A stretch of 64,000 nt of DNA from Curtobacterium sp. ER1/6 (GTDB lineage Bacteria; Actinomycetota; Actinomycetes; Actinomycetales; Microbacteriaceae), in the NCBI RefSeq assembly GCF_001742745.1, contig NZ_MJAK01000001.1, positions 1 through 64,000 of the forward strand, read 5' to 3'. The notes below the pieces were generated by a model, which saw only the letters and a list, made by a program, of their open reading frames with translations, was not told the DNA's origin and did no database searches. The position numbers and the translations under genes are program-made. The number at the start of each line of letters is the position of its first letter. The first letter of the stretch is position 1. This document shows, in pieces, positions 33,350 through 42,335 of the stretch.

Positions 33350-34716
33350 TGAACTCCCTCGTACAGGACGCAGCAGCAGCAGGGGCCCGCGTGGGCCTGA
33401 AGTCGGACGAGATCGTCATCCGGGGCGGCAAGCCGCTCGTGGGACGCATCGAGGTCCGCGGCGCGAAGAACCTCGCGACCAAGGCGATGGTCGCGTCGCT
33501 GCTCGGTGACACCCCGTCGATCCTCAAGGACGTGCCGGACATCTCCGACGTCAAGGTCGTCCGCGGCCTGCTCGAGGTGCACGGTGTGCGCATCACCGAC
33601 CCTGCACGAGGCGAGCTCATCCTCGACCCGTCGAACGTCGAGTCGGCACACTTCGCCGAGATCGACGCCCACGCCGGTTCGAGCCGCATCCCGATCCTGT
33701 TCTGCGGCCCGCTGCTGCACAAGCTCGGCGAGGCGTTCATCCCCGACCTCGGCGGTTGCCGCATCGGCGACCGCCCGATCGACTTCCACCTCGACGCGCT
33801 CCGCGCGATGGGCGCGGTCGTCGACAAGCAGGTCAACGGCATCCACCTGACGGCTCCCAACGGCCTCAAGGGCGCGAAGATCGAGCTGCCGTACCCGAGC
33901 GTCGGCGCGACCGAGCAGGTCCTGCTGTCGTCGGTCCTCGCCGAGGGCGTCACCGAGCTCCGCAACGCCGCGATCGAGCCCGAGATCATGGACCTCATCG
34001 CGATCCTGCAGAAGATGGGCGCGATCGTCACGGTCGAGCCGAGCCGCACGATCTTCATCGAGGGCGTCGAGTCGCTCCGCGGGTACACCCACCGCGCGAT
34101 CAACGACCGCAACGAGGCAGCCAGCTGGGCCTCCGCCGCGCTCGCCACGAACGGCGACATCTTCGTCGAGGGTGCCGACCAGCAGGACCTCATGACGTTC
34201 CTCAACGTCTTCCGCAAGGTCGGCGGCGGGTTCGACATCCAGGAGGACGGCATCCGCTTCTACCGCGAGCGCGAGGTCCTGCGCCCGGTCGTCGTCGAGA
34301 CGGACGTCCACCCCGGCTTCATGACGGACTGGCAGCAGCCGCTCGTCGTCGCGCTGACCCAGGCCGAGGGCACGAGCGTCGTGCACGAGACCGTGTACGA
34401 GAACCGCTTCGGCTTCACCGACGCGCTGAACGAGATGGGTGCCGACATCGTCGTGCACAAGGAGGGCCTGCCCGGGCACGACCGCCGGGTCGCCCGTCGC
34501 CCCTTCGAGCAGGCCGCCGTCATCACCGGCCCGACGACGCTGCACGCCGCGAACGTGCGCGTCCCCGACCTCCGCGGTGGCTTCAGCCACCTCATCGCGG
34601 CCCTGACCGCCGAGGGCGAGTCGCACATCACGAACGTCGGCATCATCAGCCGCGGGTACGAGCACTTCATCCCGAAGCTGCGGAAGCTCGGCGCCGACTT
34701 CGACTTCGCGGGCTAG
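33349..34716 (+). CDS. murA: UDP-N-acetylglucosamine 1-carboxyvinyltransferase
   Basis: A 455-aa EPSP-synthase-fold enzyme that transfers enolpyruvate from PEP to UDP-GlcNAc, the first committed step of peptidoglycan synthesis. GGKPLVGRIEVRGAKNLATKAM is the N-terminal substrate loop. The catalytic Cys in GGCRIGDRP is residue 137, so the enzyme should be fosfomycin-sensitive, unlike the Asp-containing mycobacterial form. VPDLRGGFSHLIAAL is the C-terminal motif. GTG 33349 overlaps the leuD stop and begins just before homology; ATG 33319, inside leuD, is an alternative. Confidence 0.95.
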   Translation: MNSLVQDAAAAGARVGLKSDEIVIRGGKPLVGRIEVRGAKNLATKAMVASLLGDTPSILKDVPDISDVKVVRGLLEVHGVRITDPARGELILDPSNVESAHFAEIDAHAGSSRIPILFCGPLLHKLGEAFIPDLGGCRIGDRPIDFHLDALRAMGAVVDKQVNGIHLTAPNGLKGAKIELPYPSVGATEQVLLSSVLAEGVTELRNAAIEPEIMDLIAILQKMGAIVTVEPSRTIFIEGVESLRGYTHRAINDRNEAASWASAALATNGDIFVEGADQQDLMTFLNVFRKVGGGFDIQEDGIRFYREREVLRPVVVETDVHPGFMTDWQQPLVVALTQAEGTSVVHETVYENRFGFTDALNEMGADIVVHKEGLPGHDRRVARRPFEQAAVITGPTTLHAANVRVPDLRGGFSHLIAALTAEGESHITNVGIISRGYEHFIPKLRKLGADFDFAG

Positions 34717-34720
34717 CCCG

Positions 34721-35569
34721 GTGGCGGCTGACGCGACCGGTCGCGGTCCGGCAGACGGAGCAGGGGACGGCCTGGAGGCACGGCGCACGTCCGCGACGGA
34801 CGTCACCACGGGCCTCCCGGTCCCGGGGCGCCGGTGGCGCCGCGGTGAGCTGAACACGGCGTTCCGCATCACCGCGTCCGTCGTCATCCCGATCTTCCGG
34901 TTCTCGGCGCGGTACCACTGGCACGGGCCGAAGCGACTGCCCGAGGACGGCGCGTTCGTCCTCGCCCCGAACCACTTCACGAACATCGACCCGCTCGTGG
35001 TGGGCACGGCCGTGTGGCTGTCCCGCCGCGCGCCGCGGTTCCTCGCGAAGGCGTCGATCTTCCGGGTGCCGGTGGTCGGCAAGCTCATGTCCGGCATGGG
35101 GCAGATCCCCGTCGAGCGGTCCGGCCGCACGCGCCTGAACGACCCGCTCGGCGGCGGGAGGTCCGTCATCGAGCAGGGCGGGGCGATCATCGTCTACCCC
35201 GAGGGCACCCTCACCCGCGACCCCCACCTGTGGCCGATGCGCGGCAAGACCGGCGCGGTGCGGATCGCGCTCGAGAACGACGTGCCGATCATCCCGATGG
35301 CCCACTGGGGCACGCAGCGGATCATGCCGCGGTACGCCAAGAAGCTGCGGCTCTTCCCGCCGTCGCGCGTCGACGTGGTCGTCGGCGACCCGGTCGACCT
35401 GTCGGCGTACCGCGGTCGTCCGTTCGACCAGAAGACGCTCGTCGAGGCCACCGAGATCGTCATGCAGCGCATCACCGAGCTGCTCGAGGAGCTCCGCGGC
35501 GAGCAGGCCCCCGCGAAGCGCTGGGACCCGGCGGCGAACAACCAGAAGGAGACCGGCAAGTTTGAGTGA
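34721..35569 (+). CDS. plsC: 1-acyl-sn-glycerol-3-phosphate acyltransferase (PlsC-like)
   Basis: A 282-aa acyltransferase adding the second fatty acid in phosphatidic acid synthesis. It has the catalytic HxxxxD motif NHFTNID and the substrate motif YPEGTLT. ITASVVIPIFRFSARY is an amphipathic membrane-contact segment. The first 40 residues are a low-complexity leader. GTG 34721 is 4 bases after the murA stop. Its 3' end overlaps gpsA by 8 bases, which groups two phospholipid enzymes. Confidence 0.88.
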   Translation: MAADATGRGPADGAGDGLEARRTSATDVTTGLPVPGRRWRRGELNTAFRITASVVIPIFRFSARYHWHGPKRLPEDGAFVLAPNHFTNIDPLVVGTAVWLSRRAPRFLAKASIFRVPVVGKLMSGMGQIPVERSGRTRLNDPLGGGRSVIEQGGAIIVYPEGTLTRDPHLWPMRGKTGAVRIALENDVPIIPMAHWGTQRIMPRYAKKLRLFPPSRVDVVVGDPVDLSAYRGRPFDQKTLVEATEIVMQRITELLEELRGEQAPAKRWDPAANNQKETGKFE

Positions 35570-36674
35570 CCACCGCCCGGGCCTCCGCCCGCACGAGGAC
35601 CACCCGGACCCCGCCGTCGCCGCGCGCGGTGCGGTCGACACCGCCGCCATCCGCGTGGTGATGCAGTCCACCGACAAGCCGCGGGTCGCCGTGATCGGTG
35701 CCGGCAGCTGGGGGACCACCTTCGCCAAGGTGCTCGCCGAGGGCGGGGCGACGACGGTGCTCTGGGCCCGGCGTCCCGAGGTCGCCCGCGAGATCACCGA
35801 GACGAAGCGCAACTCCGGGTACCTGCCCGGCATCAACCTCCCGCGCACCCTCACCGCGTCGACCTCCCTCGAGCAGGTCCTCGCCGACGCGCAGCAGGTC
35901 TACGTGTCCGTGCCGTCGCAGTCGCTGCGGTCGAACCTCGACGCGATCGCGCCGCTGCTCGGCGACGACGTCCCCGTCGTCAGCCTGATGAAGGGCGTCG
36001 AGAAGGCCACGGGCCTCCGGATGAGCGAGGTGCTCCACGAGGGGCTCGGGATCGACCGCGACCGCATCGCCGTCGCGAGCGGCCCGAACCTGGCGCTCGA
36101 GATCGCGCGGCGGCAGCCGACCGCGGCCGTGGTCTCGTCCACGTCGATCGACACCGCCACCGCGGTGGCGGCGGTCGCCACGAACCCGTACTTCCGCTCG
36201 TTCACCAACACGGACGTCATCGGCACCGAGTTCGGCGGGGTGCTCAAGAACCTCATCGCCGTCGCGATCGGCATCGTCGACGGCGTCGGCTACGGCGAGA
36301 ACACGAAGGCCTCGATCATCACCCGGGGCCTCGCCGAGATGACCGACTTCGCCGTGTCGCTCGGTGCGCAGCCCTCGACGTTGTCCGGGCTCGCGGGCCT
36401 CGGTGACCTCATCGCCACGTGCCAGTCGCCGCTGTCGCGGAACAACACGGCCGGCCGCCTGCTCGGCCAGGGGTACCGGTTCGACGAGGTCGTGCGGCAG
36501 ATGGACCAGACCGCCGAGGGCCTGGCATCGGTCGCCCCGATCCTCGAGCTCGCGGCGGCGAACGGCGTCGACATGCCCATCGTCGGCCAGGTGGCCGAGG
36601 TCCTCGCCGGTAGGCTCGATCCGCGCAACATCGCGCCGCACCTCACCGAGACCGACGAGCCCCAGGGCGAGTGA
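35562..36674 (+). CDS. gpsA: Glycerol-3-phosphate dehydrogenase [NAD(P)+]
   Basis: A 370-aa enzyme making sn-glycerol-3-phosphate from dihydroxyacetone phosphate for phospholipids. The dinucleotide motif is GAGSWGT, and the active-site Lys region GTEFGGVLKNLIAVAIGI and GLGDLIATCQSPLSRN are present. The TTG start at 35562 is supported by a strong AGAAGGAGA ribosome-binding site 9-10 bases upstream. It gives a 33-residue extension before the usual N-terminus; ATG 35661 would give the standard length. Confidence 0.95.
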   Translation: MSDHRPGLRPHEDHPDPAVAARGAVDTAAIRVVMQSTDKPRVAVIGAGSWGTTFAKVLAEGGATTVLWARRPEVAREITETKRNSGYLPGINLPRTLTASTSLEQVLADAQQVYVSVPSQSLRSNLDAIAPLLGDDVPVVSLMKGVEKATGLRMSEVLHEGLGIDRDRIAVASGPNLALEIARRQPTAAVVSSTSIDTATAVAAVATNPYFRSFTNTDVIGTEFGGVLKNLIAVAIGIVDGVGYGENTKASIITRGLAEMTDFAVSLGAQPSTLSGLAGLGDLIATCQSPLSRNNTAGRLLGQGYRFDEVVRQMDQTAEGLASVAPILELAAANGVDMPIVGQVAEVLAGRLDPRNIAPHLTETDEPQGE

Positions 36675-36706
36675 CCGGTCCGGGCCCGACCAGCAAGGGG
36701 ACCCCC

Positions 36707-37804
36707 ATGCCCACGATCGCCCCCGCGCCCACGACCGTCGCCGTGCTCTTCGGCGGCCGGTCCAGCGAGCACGAGATCAGCTGCGTCACCGCCGGCGGCA
36801 TCATGGACGTCGTCGACCGCTCGGCGTACACGGTCGTTCCGGTCGGCATCACGAAGGACGGCGCGTTCACGCTGCAGTCCGACGACCCGGCCCAGTGGGC
36901 GCTCCGTGACGGCGCGCTGCCGACCGTGCCGGACAACGGCACGCGCGTGGCGTTCCCGACGTCGCCGGCGACGAACGAGCTCGTCGTCTCCCACCCGGAC
37001 GGCACGGTCTCCACGATCGCGGTGGACGTGGTGTTCCCGATCCTGCACGGCCCGTTCGGCGAGGACGGCACGGTCCAGGGGTTCCTCGAGGTCGCCGGGC
37101 TGCCGTACGTCGGCGACGGCGTGCTCGCGAGCGCCCTGGCGATGGACAAGCACACGGCGAAGGCCGTGCTCGAGCACGCCGGGCTCCGGGTGGCCCCGTG
37201 GACGACGGTCCTGCGGCGCGAGTGGACGGCCGACCCGGACGGGGTCGCCGGCGCGGTCGCGACGCACGGCTGGCCGCTGTTCGTGAAGCCCGCCCGTGCC
37301 GGTTCCAGCATGGGCGTCTCGCGCGTCGACGAGCCCGCGCAGCTCGCGGCGGCGATGGACCTGGCGTTCGAGCACGACGCCAAGGTGATCGTCGAACCGC
37401 GGGTCGTCGGGCGCGAGGTCGAGGTCGCCGTGCTCGAGGGCCGCGACGGTGTGCCGCGCACGAGCCTGCCGGGCGAGATCGTCGTCGCCGAGGACGGCTT
37501 CTACGACTTCGCCTCGAAGTACCTCGGTGGGGACGAGGCGCTGCTGTGCCCCGCGCCGCTGACCGACGACGAGACCGCGGCGATCCGGGCCATCGGCGCC
37601 CGCGCGTTCGACGCCATCGGCGGCGCCGGACTCGCACGCGTCGACTGCTTCCTCACCGAGGACGGGTTCGTCGTCAACGAGGTCAACACCATGCCGGGCT
37701 TCACGCCCCTGTCGATGTACCCGCGCTGCTGGGCGGCGTCCGGGGTGTCCTACGGCGAGCTCGTCACGGAGCTCATCGAGCTGGGACGCACCGCCGTCCG
37801 CTGA
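36707..37804 (+). CDS. ddl: D-alanine--D-alanine ligase
   Basis: A 365-aa ATP-grasp ligase that makes the D-Ala-D-Ala dipeptide of peptidoglycan stems. LFGGRSSEHEISCVTA is the N-terminal signature, and PILHGPFGEDGTVQGFLE and VNEVNTMPGFTPLSMYP complete the substrate and Mg sites. ATG 36707 is chosen for the AAGGGGA ribosome-binding site; GTG 36671, overlapping the gpsA stop, is possible. It is the last gene of the leuC-to-ddl run. Confidence 0.95.
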   Translation: MPTIAPAPTTVAVLFGGRSSEHEISCVTAGGIMDVVDRSAYTVVPVGITKDGAFTLQSDDPAQWALRDGALPTVPDNGTRVAFPTSPATNELVVSHPDGTVSTIAVDVVFPILHGPFGEDGTVQGFLEVAGLPYVGDGVLASALAMDKHTAKAVLEHAGLRVAPWTTVLRREWTADPDGVAGAVATHGWPLFVKPARAGSSMGVSRVDEPAQLAAAMDLAFEHDAKVIVEPRVVGREVEVAVLEGRDGVPRTSLPGEIVVAEDGFYDFASKYLGGDEALLCPAPLTDDETAAIRAIGARAFDAIGGAGLARVDCFLTEDGFVVNEVNTMPGFTPLSMYPRCWAASGVSYGELVTELIELGRTAVR

Positions 37805-37816
37805 CGTCGCGGGCGC

Positions 37817-37876
37817 GGCAGCCCTGCACGCGGCACCTCTGCACGCGGCGGCCCTGCACGTCTCAGCCCTGCACGT
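37817..37876. repeat. 15-bp tandem repeat, four units
   Basis: Four exact-length units (GGCAGCCCTGCACGC and variants) run from 37817 to 37876 with the core CTGCACG conserved in all. The array fills the gap between convergent ddl and the DUF3515 gene, and its last unit encodes the last residues and stop of the latter. Confidence 0.85.
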
Positions 37877-38348
37877 CCGAGGGGTCCAGGCAGGCGTGTC
37901 CGTCCTTCGGCAGCAGCGACACGACGTCCGACAGGTCCTGGACGACCTGGTCCGTCGTCCTCGTGGCGTCGACGACGACCTGCACCGCGGGGGACCGGCC
38001 GAAGGTCGTGTAGACGACCTGCGCCCCGCGGTCGTCGCGGATCCAGTCGACCCCGCCCTTGCTGAAGCACGGCAGGTCGGACACCGTCGGCACCGCGACC
38101 CCGCAGCGGTACAGCGCCGCGGTCGGGTCGCCCCACGCTGCGGTCGACTGCGCGTCGGTGTTCCGCAGCGCCTGGTCGTTCCCGACGACCGCCGGCAGCC
38201 GGACCTGGACGGCGGCGCACTGGGCGGCATCGGCCGACGGAGCCGGGGCCATCGACACGGCGTTCGAGCAGCCCGTCAGCCCGGCGGCGAGGGCGACGAG
38301 GACGCCCGCGATCGCGGTCCAGCGGAGGGGGCGGCGCACGGTGTCCAT
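37863..38348 (-). CDS. DUF3515 family lipoprotein
   Basis: A 161-aa actinobacterial lipoprotein. The signal segment ends in LTGC (lipidated Cys at 27), followed by a short disordered linker and the DUF3515 core with WGDPTAALYRCGV and DWIRDDRGAQVVYTTFGRSPAVQV. Two further Cys (in YRCGV and LPCFS) may form a disulfide outside the membrane. The function is unknown; the family commonly sits beside ddl and thiL, as here. ATG 38348 is 8 bases after TAGCCT, so a leaderless start is likely. Confidence 0.85.
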   Translation of the reverse strand: MDTVRRPLRWTAIAGVLVALAAGLTGCSNAVSMAPAPSADAAQCAAVQVRLPAVVGNDQALRNTDAQSTAAWGDPTAALYRCGVAVPTVSDLPCFSKGGVDWIRDDRGAQVVYTTFGRSPAVQVVVDATRTTDQVVQDLSDVVSLLPKDGHACLDPSDVQG

Positions 38349-38356
38349 CGACGTCC

Positions 38357-38366
38357 AGGCTACCGT
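38357..38366. promoter_or_regulatory. Overlapping divergent -10 elements of DUF3515 gene and thiL
   Basis: Ten bases hold TAGCCT on the minus strand (38362-38357, 8 bases before ATG 38348) and TACCGT on the plus strand (38361-38366, 6 bases before GTG 38373). The two hexamers share their TA step, so only one promoter can be occupied at a time. Confidence 0.55.
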
Positions 38367-38372
38367 TGCCCC

Positions 38373-39380
38373 GTGGACGCGACGTACGAGGCCTGGACCG
38401 GACCGACCGCGGGGGACACGGTCGGCACGGCCGGCGAGCTGGCGGTCCTCGACCGGATCGTCCGGCGCCTGCCCGCCGGCGCACCACTGCTCGGCCCCGG
38501 TGACGACTGCGCGGTCGTCGCCGCTCCGGACGGCCGCTTCGTCGTGACGACGGACATGATGGTGCACGGGCCGGACTTCCGTTGGGCGTGGTCGTCGCCC
38601 GCCGACGTCGGGTGGAAGGCGGCCGCGACGAACCTGTCCGACGTCGCCGCGATGGGGGCGGTGCCGACCGGGCTCGTGATCGCCCTCGCCGCACCGCAGG
38701 ACACCCCCGTCGCGGTGCTCGAGTCCTTCGCCGACGGCGTGCGCGAGGCGGTGACGGCCCTGTCGCCCGGCTGCGGCGTCGTGGGTGGCGACCTGTCGAC
38801 CTCCGCCACGTTCACGGTCTCGGTGACCGCGTTCGGCGACCTCGGCGGGCGGCCGCCCGTGCTCCGGTCGGGGGCCCGCGTCGGCGACGTGCTCGCGGTG
38901 TCCGGCGAGCTGGGCCGGGCGGCGCGTGGACTCGCACGCCTGTTCCGGGAGGGCGTCGACCCGCAGGGCGAGCCCTCGCGGGCGACGACGGTCGCGAGCG
39001 GAGCCGACACCGACCCGGACGTCGCCCGGCAGCGCCGTCCGGTGCCGCCGATCGCCGACGGTCCGGCCGCGGCCGCGGCGGGGGCGACCGCGATGCTCGA
39101 CCTCTCCGACGGCCTGGCGATCGACGCCGGGCGCCTCGCCCGAGCCAGCCGGGTGACGCTCGAACTCGATGCAGACGGACCGCTCGACGAGTCGGCTGTG
39201 CACGGGGGCGAGGACCACGGCCTGCTCGCGACCTTCCCGCCGGGCGTCGCGCTGCCCGGGGGCTTCCGCCGGGTCGGGGTCGTCGTCGACCACGGGGCCG
39301 CGGACCTGGTGCGAGGTGGTGCGCCGGTCCCGACGACCGGGTGGGACCCGTACGCCGACTGGGACGGCGCCGCGGGCTGA
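38373..39380 (+). CDS. thiL: Thiamine-monophosphate kinase
   Basis: A 335-aa AIR-synthase-fold kinase that makes thiamine diphosphate from thiamine monophosphate. GPGDDCAVV is the N-terminal Mg/ATP motif, TTDMMVHGPDFRW and NLSDVAAMGA are the substrate strands, and MLDLSDGLAIDAGRLARAS is the C-terminal ATP motif. GTG 38373 is 6 bases after TACCGT; a leaderless mRNA is likely. A roughly 30-residue loop around 210 (DPQGEPSRATTVASGADTDP) is longer than usual. Confidence 0.93.
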   Translation: MDATYEAWTGPTAGDTVGTAGELAVLDRIVRRLPAGAPLLGPGDDCAVVAAPDGRFVVTTDMMVHGPDFRWAWSSPADVGWKAAATNLSDVAAMGAVPTGLVIALAAPQDTPVAVLESFADGVREAVTALSPGCGVVGGDLSTSATFTVSVTAFGDLGGRPPVLRSGARVGDVLAVSGELGRAARGLARLFREGVDPQGEPSRATTVASGADTDPDVARQRRPVPPIADGPAAAAAGATAMLDLSDGLAIDAGRLARASRVTLELDADGPLDESAVHGGEDHGLLATFPPGVALPGGFRRVGVVVDHGAADLVRGGAPVPTTGWDPYADWDGAAG

Positions 39381-39395
39381 CCGCCGAGCCCCGCC

Positions 39396-39956
39396 TCAGG
39401 ACGGCGTGACGGCCTCCCAGGCCACGGTCTCGCCGTAGCTGCGCTTGCTGAACGGGGCGAGCCCCGTCGGCCACGTCGGCTCCGGCGACCGCTTGCTGCG
39501 CTCGACGACGACGACGGCCCCCGCCGTCAGCCGTGGCACGAGTGCCTCGAGCACGTCGGCGATCTCCTCCTCGGCGACGTCGTAGGGCGGGTCGACGAAG
39601 ACGAGGTCGAAGGTCCGCACGGTGCTGCGCAGGTACCCGAGCGCGGGCTGCGGTTGCACGTCGATCCGGACCCGCGGGACCCGCTGCTGCACCGCCTTCG
39701 CGTTCGCACGACAGGCCTGGACGGCCGGTGCGGCGCGGTCGACGAGCACGACCTCGACCGCACCGCGCGACGCCGCCTCGAGCCCGAGCGCGCCCGTCCC
39801 CGCGTACAGGTCGGCGACCGCCGCGTCGTCGACGAGCCCCCGCGCCTCGAGCGACGAGAACAGGGCCTCCCGGACGCGGTCGCTCGTCGGCCGGGTGCCG
39901 GACCTCGGCACGCGGAGCGCGGTGGATCCGGCGGCGCCGGCGATGATGCGGGTCAT
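39396..39956 (-). CDS. rsmD: 16S rRNA (guanine966-N2)-methyltransferase
   Basis: A 186-aa SAM-dependent methyltransferase that modifies G966 of 16S rRNA. MTRIIAGAAGSTALRVPRSGTRPTSDRVREALFSSL is the family N-terminus, DLYAGTGALGLEAASRGA is the SAM motif, and VFVDPPYD is the catalytic (D/N)PPY motif. ATG 39956 is 6 bases after TACGGT. It is convergent with thiL across a 15-base gap and divergent from recG. Confidence 0.94.
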   Translation of the reverse strand: MTRIIAGAAGSTALRVPRSGTRPTSDRVREALFSSLEARGLVDDAAVADLYAGTGALGLEAASRGAVEVVLVDRAAPAVQACRANAKAVQQRVPRVRIDVQPQPALGYLRSTVRTFDLVFVDPPYDVAEEEIADVLEALVPRLTAGAVVVVERSKRSPEPTWPTGLAPFSKRSYGETVAWEAVTPS

Positions 39957-39962
39957 GCAGCC

Positions 39963-39968
39963 ACCGTA
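39963..39968 (-). promoter_or_regulatory. -10 element of rsmD
   Basis: TACGGT on the minus strand, 6 bases before ATG 39956. Confidence 0.5.
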
Positions 39969-40028
39969 GCGGCGTGCGTGCCGTCCACAGGGCGGTCGGG
40001 AGGCACCCGGTGCGTCGGTCGCGCCCGG

Positions 40029-40034
40029 TACCGT
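40029..40034 (+). promoter_or_regulatory. -10 element of recG
   Basis: TACCGT, 6 bases before GTG 40041. Confidence 0.5.
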
Positions 40035-40040
40035 GGTCGC

Positions 40041-42308
40041 GTGGTCACCTCCGACACCTCCGACGCCGCGGCCCCGACGGAGTCCGCCGACCCCGCGGGA
40101 CCCGCTGACGCCGTCGGGCCCCCGGACCTCGGGCCGGCGCCCCTCGACGCGCGGTTGGGCGGCGTGCTCGGCGGCCGGACGGCCAGGGCGATCGAGAAGG
40201 CGTTCGGGTACCGCACGGTCGGCGAGTTCCTCGAGCACGCGCCGCGCCGGTACGCGGAGCGCGGGGCACTGACTGCCCTCGACTCGCTCGCGATCGGGGA
40301 GTCCGTGACGATCGTCGCCGAGGTCATCGACGTCCGCGAGCGCACGATGCGCGCCCGCCGCGGCTCCATCCTCGAGGCGAAGATCGGCGACGGGAAGGGC
40401 CTGCTCACCCTGACGTTCTTCAACCAGGGCTGGCGCACGAAGGACCTCGTGCCCGGCGCCCGCGGCATCTTCGCCGGCAAGGTGGGCGACTACCGCGGCG
40501 CCCGCCAGCTCGCCCACCCCGACTACGAGCTGTTCGACGCCGACGACCCGCGCGCCACCGCCGACCCCGAGGACGAGGAGGCGATCCGCTGGTCCCGCCA
40601 GCCGATCCCGATCTACCCGGCGACGGCCTCGCTCACCTCGTGGCAGATCGCGAAGGCGATGGCGGTCCTCCTCGACACCCTGCCCGACCTGCCGGACCCC
40701 GTCCCGGCACCCGCGCGCACGCGCCTCGGCCTGGTGCCGTTCCGTCGCGCCCTCGAGCTCCTGCACCGGCCGGAGAAGGTCGCCGACTTCAAGCGGGCGC
40801 AGGACGCCCTGCGCTACCGGGAGGCGTTCGTGCTGCAGACGGCGCTCGTGCAGCGGCGGATCGCGGCCCGTGCGACCGCGGCGACCCCGCGGACGGCGTC
40901 GACCGGCGGCATCCTCCAGCGCTTCGACGCCTCGCTGCCGTTCACCCTGACCGACGACCAGCAGGCGGTGGGCTCCGAGATCGCGCACGACCTGGCGGGC
41001 GAGTGGCCCATGCACCGGCTCGTGCAGGGCGAGGTCGGCTCGGGCAAGACCCTCGTGGCGATCCGCGCGATGCTCACCGTGGCGGAGTCCGGCGGCCAGT
41101 CGGCCCTGATCGCGCCGACCGAGGTCCTGGCGGCGCAGCACCTCCGCTCGATCGTGAAGTTCCTCGGCCCGGACCTCGCCGCGGAGCTCAGGCCGGTCAT
41201 CCTCACCGGCTCGCAGTCGACCGACGAGCGGCGCCGTGCCCTGCTCGCGGCCGCCTCCGGCAGCTCCCGGCTCGTCGTCGGGACGCACGCGCTCCTGGGC
41301 GACCGGGTCGACTTCGCCGAGCTCGGACTCGTGGTCGTCGACGAGCAGCACCGCTTCGGCGTGGAGCAGCGGGAGGCCCTGCGGACGAAGGGCGCGACGC
41401 CGCCGCACGTGCTCGTCCTGACGGCGACGCCGATCCCGCGCACCGTGGCGATGACGGTGTTCGGCGACCTCGACGTCTCGACCATCACCGGGCTGCCGTC
41501 CGGACGCGCGGGCATCGAGACCTTCGCGGTCGGCCTCGCCGAGCACCCCGGGTGGGAGGGGCGGATCTGGACGCGGATGGCCGAGGAGCTCGCCGCCGGG
41601 CGCCAGGCCTTCGTGGTCTGCCCGGCCATCGACGACGCGCACGCGGAGGACGACGGCGGCCCCGAGCCCGCCGAGGACGACACCCCGAAGCGCGCCCCGG
41701 CGACGGTGCTCGCGACGGCCGAGCGGATGCGGACGATGCCGGTCCTGCAGGGCCGGCGGATCGAGGTGCTGCACGGGCGCATGACCGCGGACGAGAAGGA
41801 CCGCGTGATGACGTCCTTCGCGGCCGGTGACGTCGACGTGCTCGTGGCGACTACGGTGATCGAGGTCGGTGTCGACGTGCCGAACGCGTCGATGATGGCG
41901 GTCCTCGACGCCGACCGCTTCGGCGTCTCGCAGCTCCACCAGCTCCGCGGGCGCATCGGCCGCGGGCAGTACGCCGGCGTCTGCCTGCTCGTCACCACGG
42001 CCGAGGCCGAGACGACCGCACGCGAGCGCGTCGACGCGGTCGCGGCGTCCGACGACGGCTTCGAGCTCGCCCGGGTCGACCTCGAGCTCCGGCGCGAGGG
42101 CGACGTGCTCGGCGAGCGGCAGTCCGGCGGTCGGTCGTCCCTGAACCTGCTGCGCGTCGTCGAGCACGCCGACCTCATCGTCGACGCCCGGGGCGAGGCC
42201 GAGCGGGTCCTCGAGCCGGACCCGGAGCTCCGGGGGCACCCCGCGCTGCGCGAGGCCCTGGCCCGGCGCCTGGACGAGTCCGACGCCGCGTTCCTCGGCA
42301 AGAACTGA
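40041..42308 (+). CDS. recG: ATP-dependent DNA helicase RecG
   Basis: A 755-aa superfamily 2 helicase that remodels stalled forks and Holliday junctions. After a 30-residue acidic leader, the wedge (OB-like) domain spans about 75-190. Walker A is GEVGSGKTLVA, Walker B is the DEQH box in VVVDEQHRFGVEQRE, and LTATPIPRTVAMTVFGDLD is motif III. The helicase C-terminal domain contains ATTVIEVGVDVPNASMM and QLRGRIGRG. A roughly 25-residue acidic insert (DAHAEDDGGPEPAEDD) lies between the helicase lobes. GTG 40041 fits the -10 element. Confidence 0.96.
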   Translation: MVTSDTSDAAAPTESADPAGPADAVGPPDLGPAPLDARLGGVLGGRTARAIEKAFGYRTVGEFLEHAPRRYAERGALTALDSLAIGESVTIVAEVIDVRERTMRARRGSILEAKIGDGKGLLTLTFFNQGWRTKDLVPGARGIFAGKVGDYRGARQLAHPDYELFDADDPRATADPEDEEAIRWSRQPIPIYPATASLTSWQIAKAMAVLLDTLPDLPDPVPAPARTRLGLVPFRRALELLHRPEKVADFKRAQDALRYREAFVLQTALVQRRIAARATAATPRTASTGGILQRFDASLPFTLTDDQQAVGSEIAHDLAGEWPMHRLVQGEVGSGKTLVAIRAMLTVAESGGQSALIAPTEVLAAQHLRSIVKFLGPDLAAELRPVILTGSQSTDERRRALLAAASGSSRLVVGTHALLGDRVDFAELGLVVVDEQHRFGVEQREALRTKGATPPHVLVLTATPIPRTVAMTVFGDLDVSTITGLPSGRAGIETFAVGLAEHPGWEGRIWTRMAEELAAGRQAFVVCPAIDDAHAEDDGGPEPAEDDTPKRAPATVLATAERMRTMPVLQGRRIEVLHGRMTADEKDRVMTSFAAGDVDVLVATTVIEVGVDVPNASMMAVLDADRFGVSQLHQLRGRIGRGQYAGVCLLVTTAEAETTARERVDAVAASDDGFELARVDLELRREGDVLGERQSGGRSSLNLLRVVEHADLIVDARGEAERVLEPDPELRGHPALREALARRLDESDAAFLGKN

Positions 42309-42322
42309 CACCGGGGCGCCGG

Positions 42323-42328
42323 TATCGT
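42323..42328 (+). promoter_or_regulatory. -10 element of coaD
   Basis: TATCGT, 7 bases before ATG 42336. Confidence 0.5.
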
Positions 42329-42335
42329 CGCCGGC

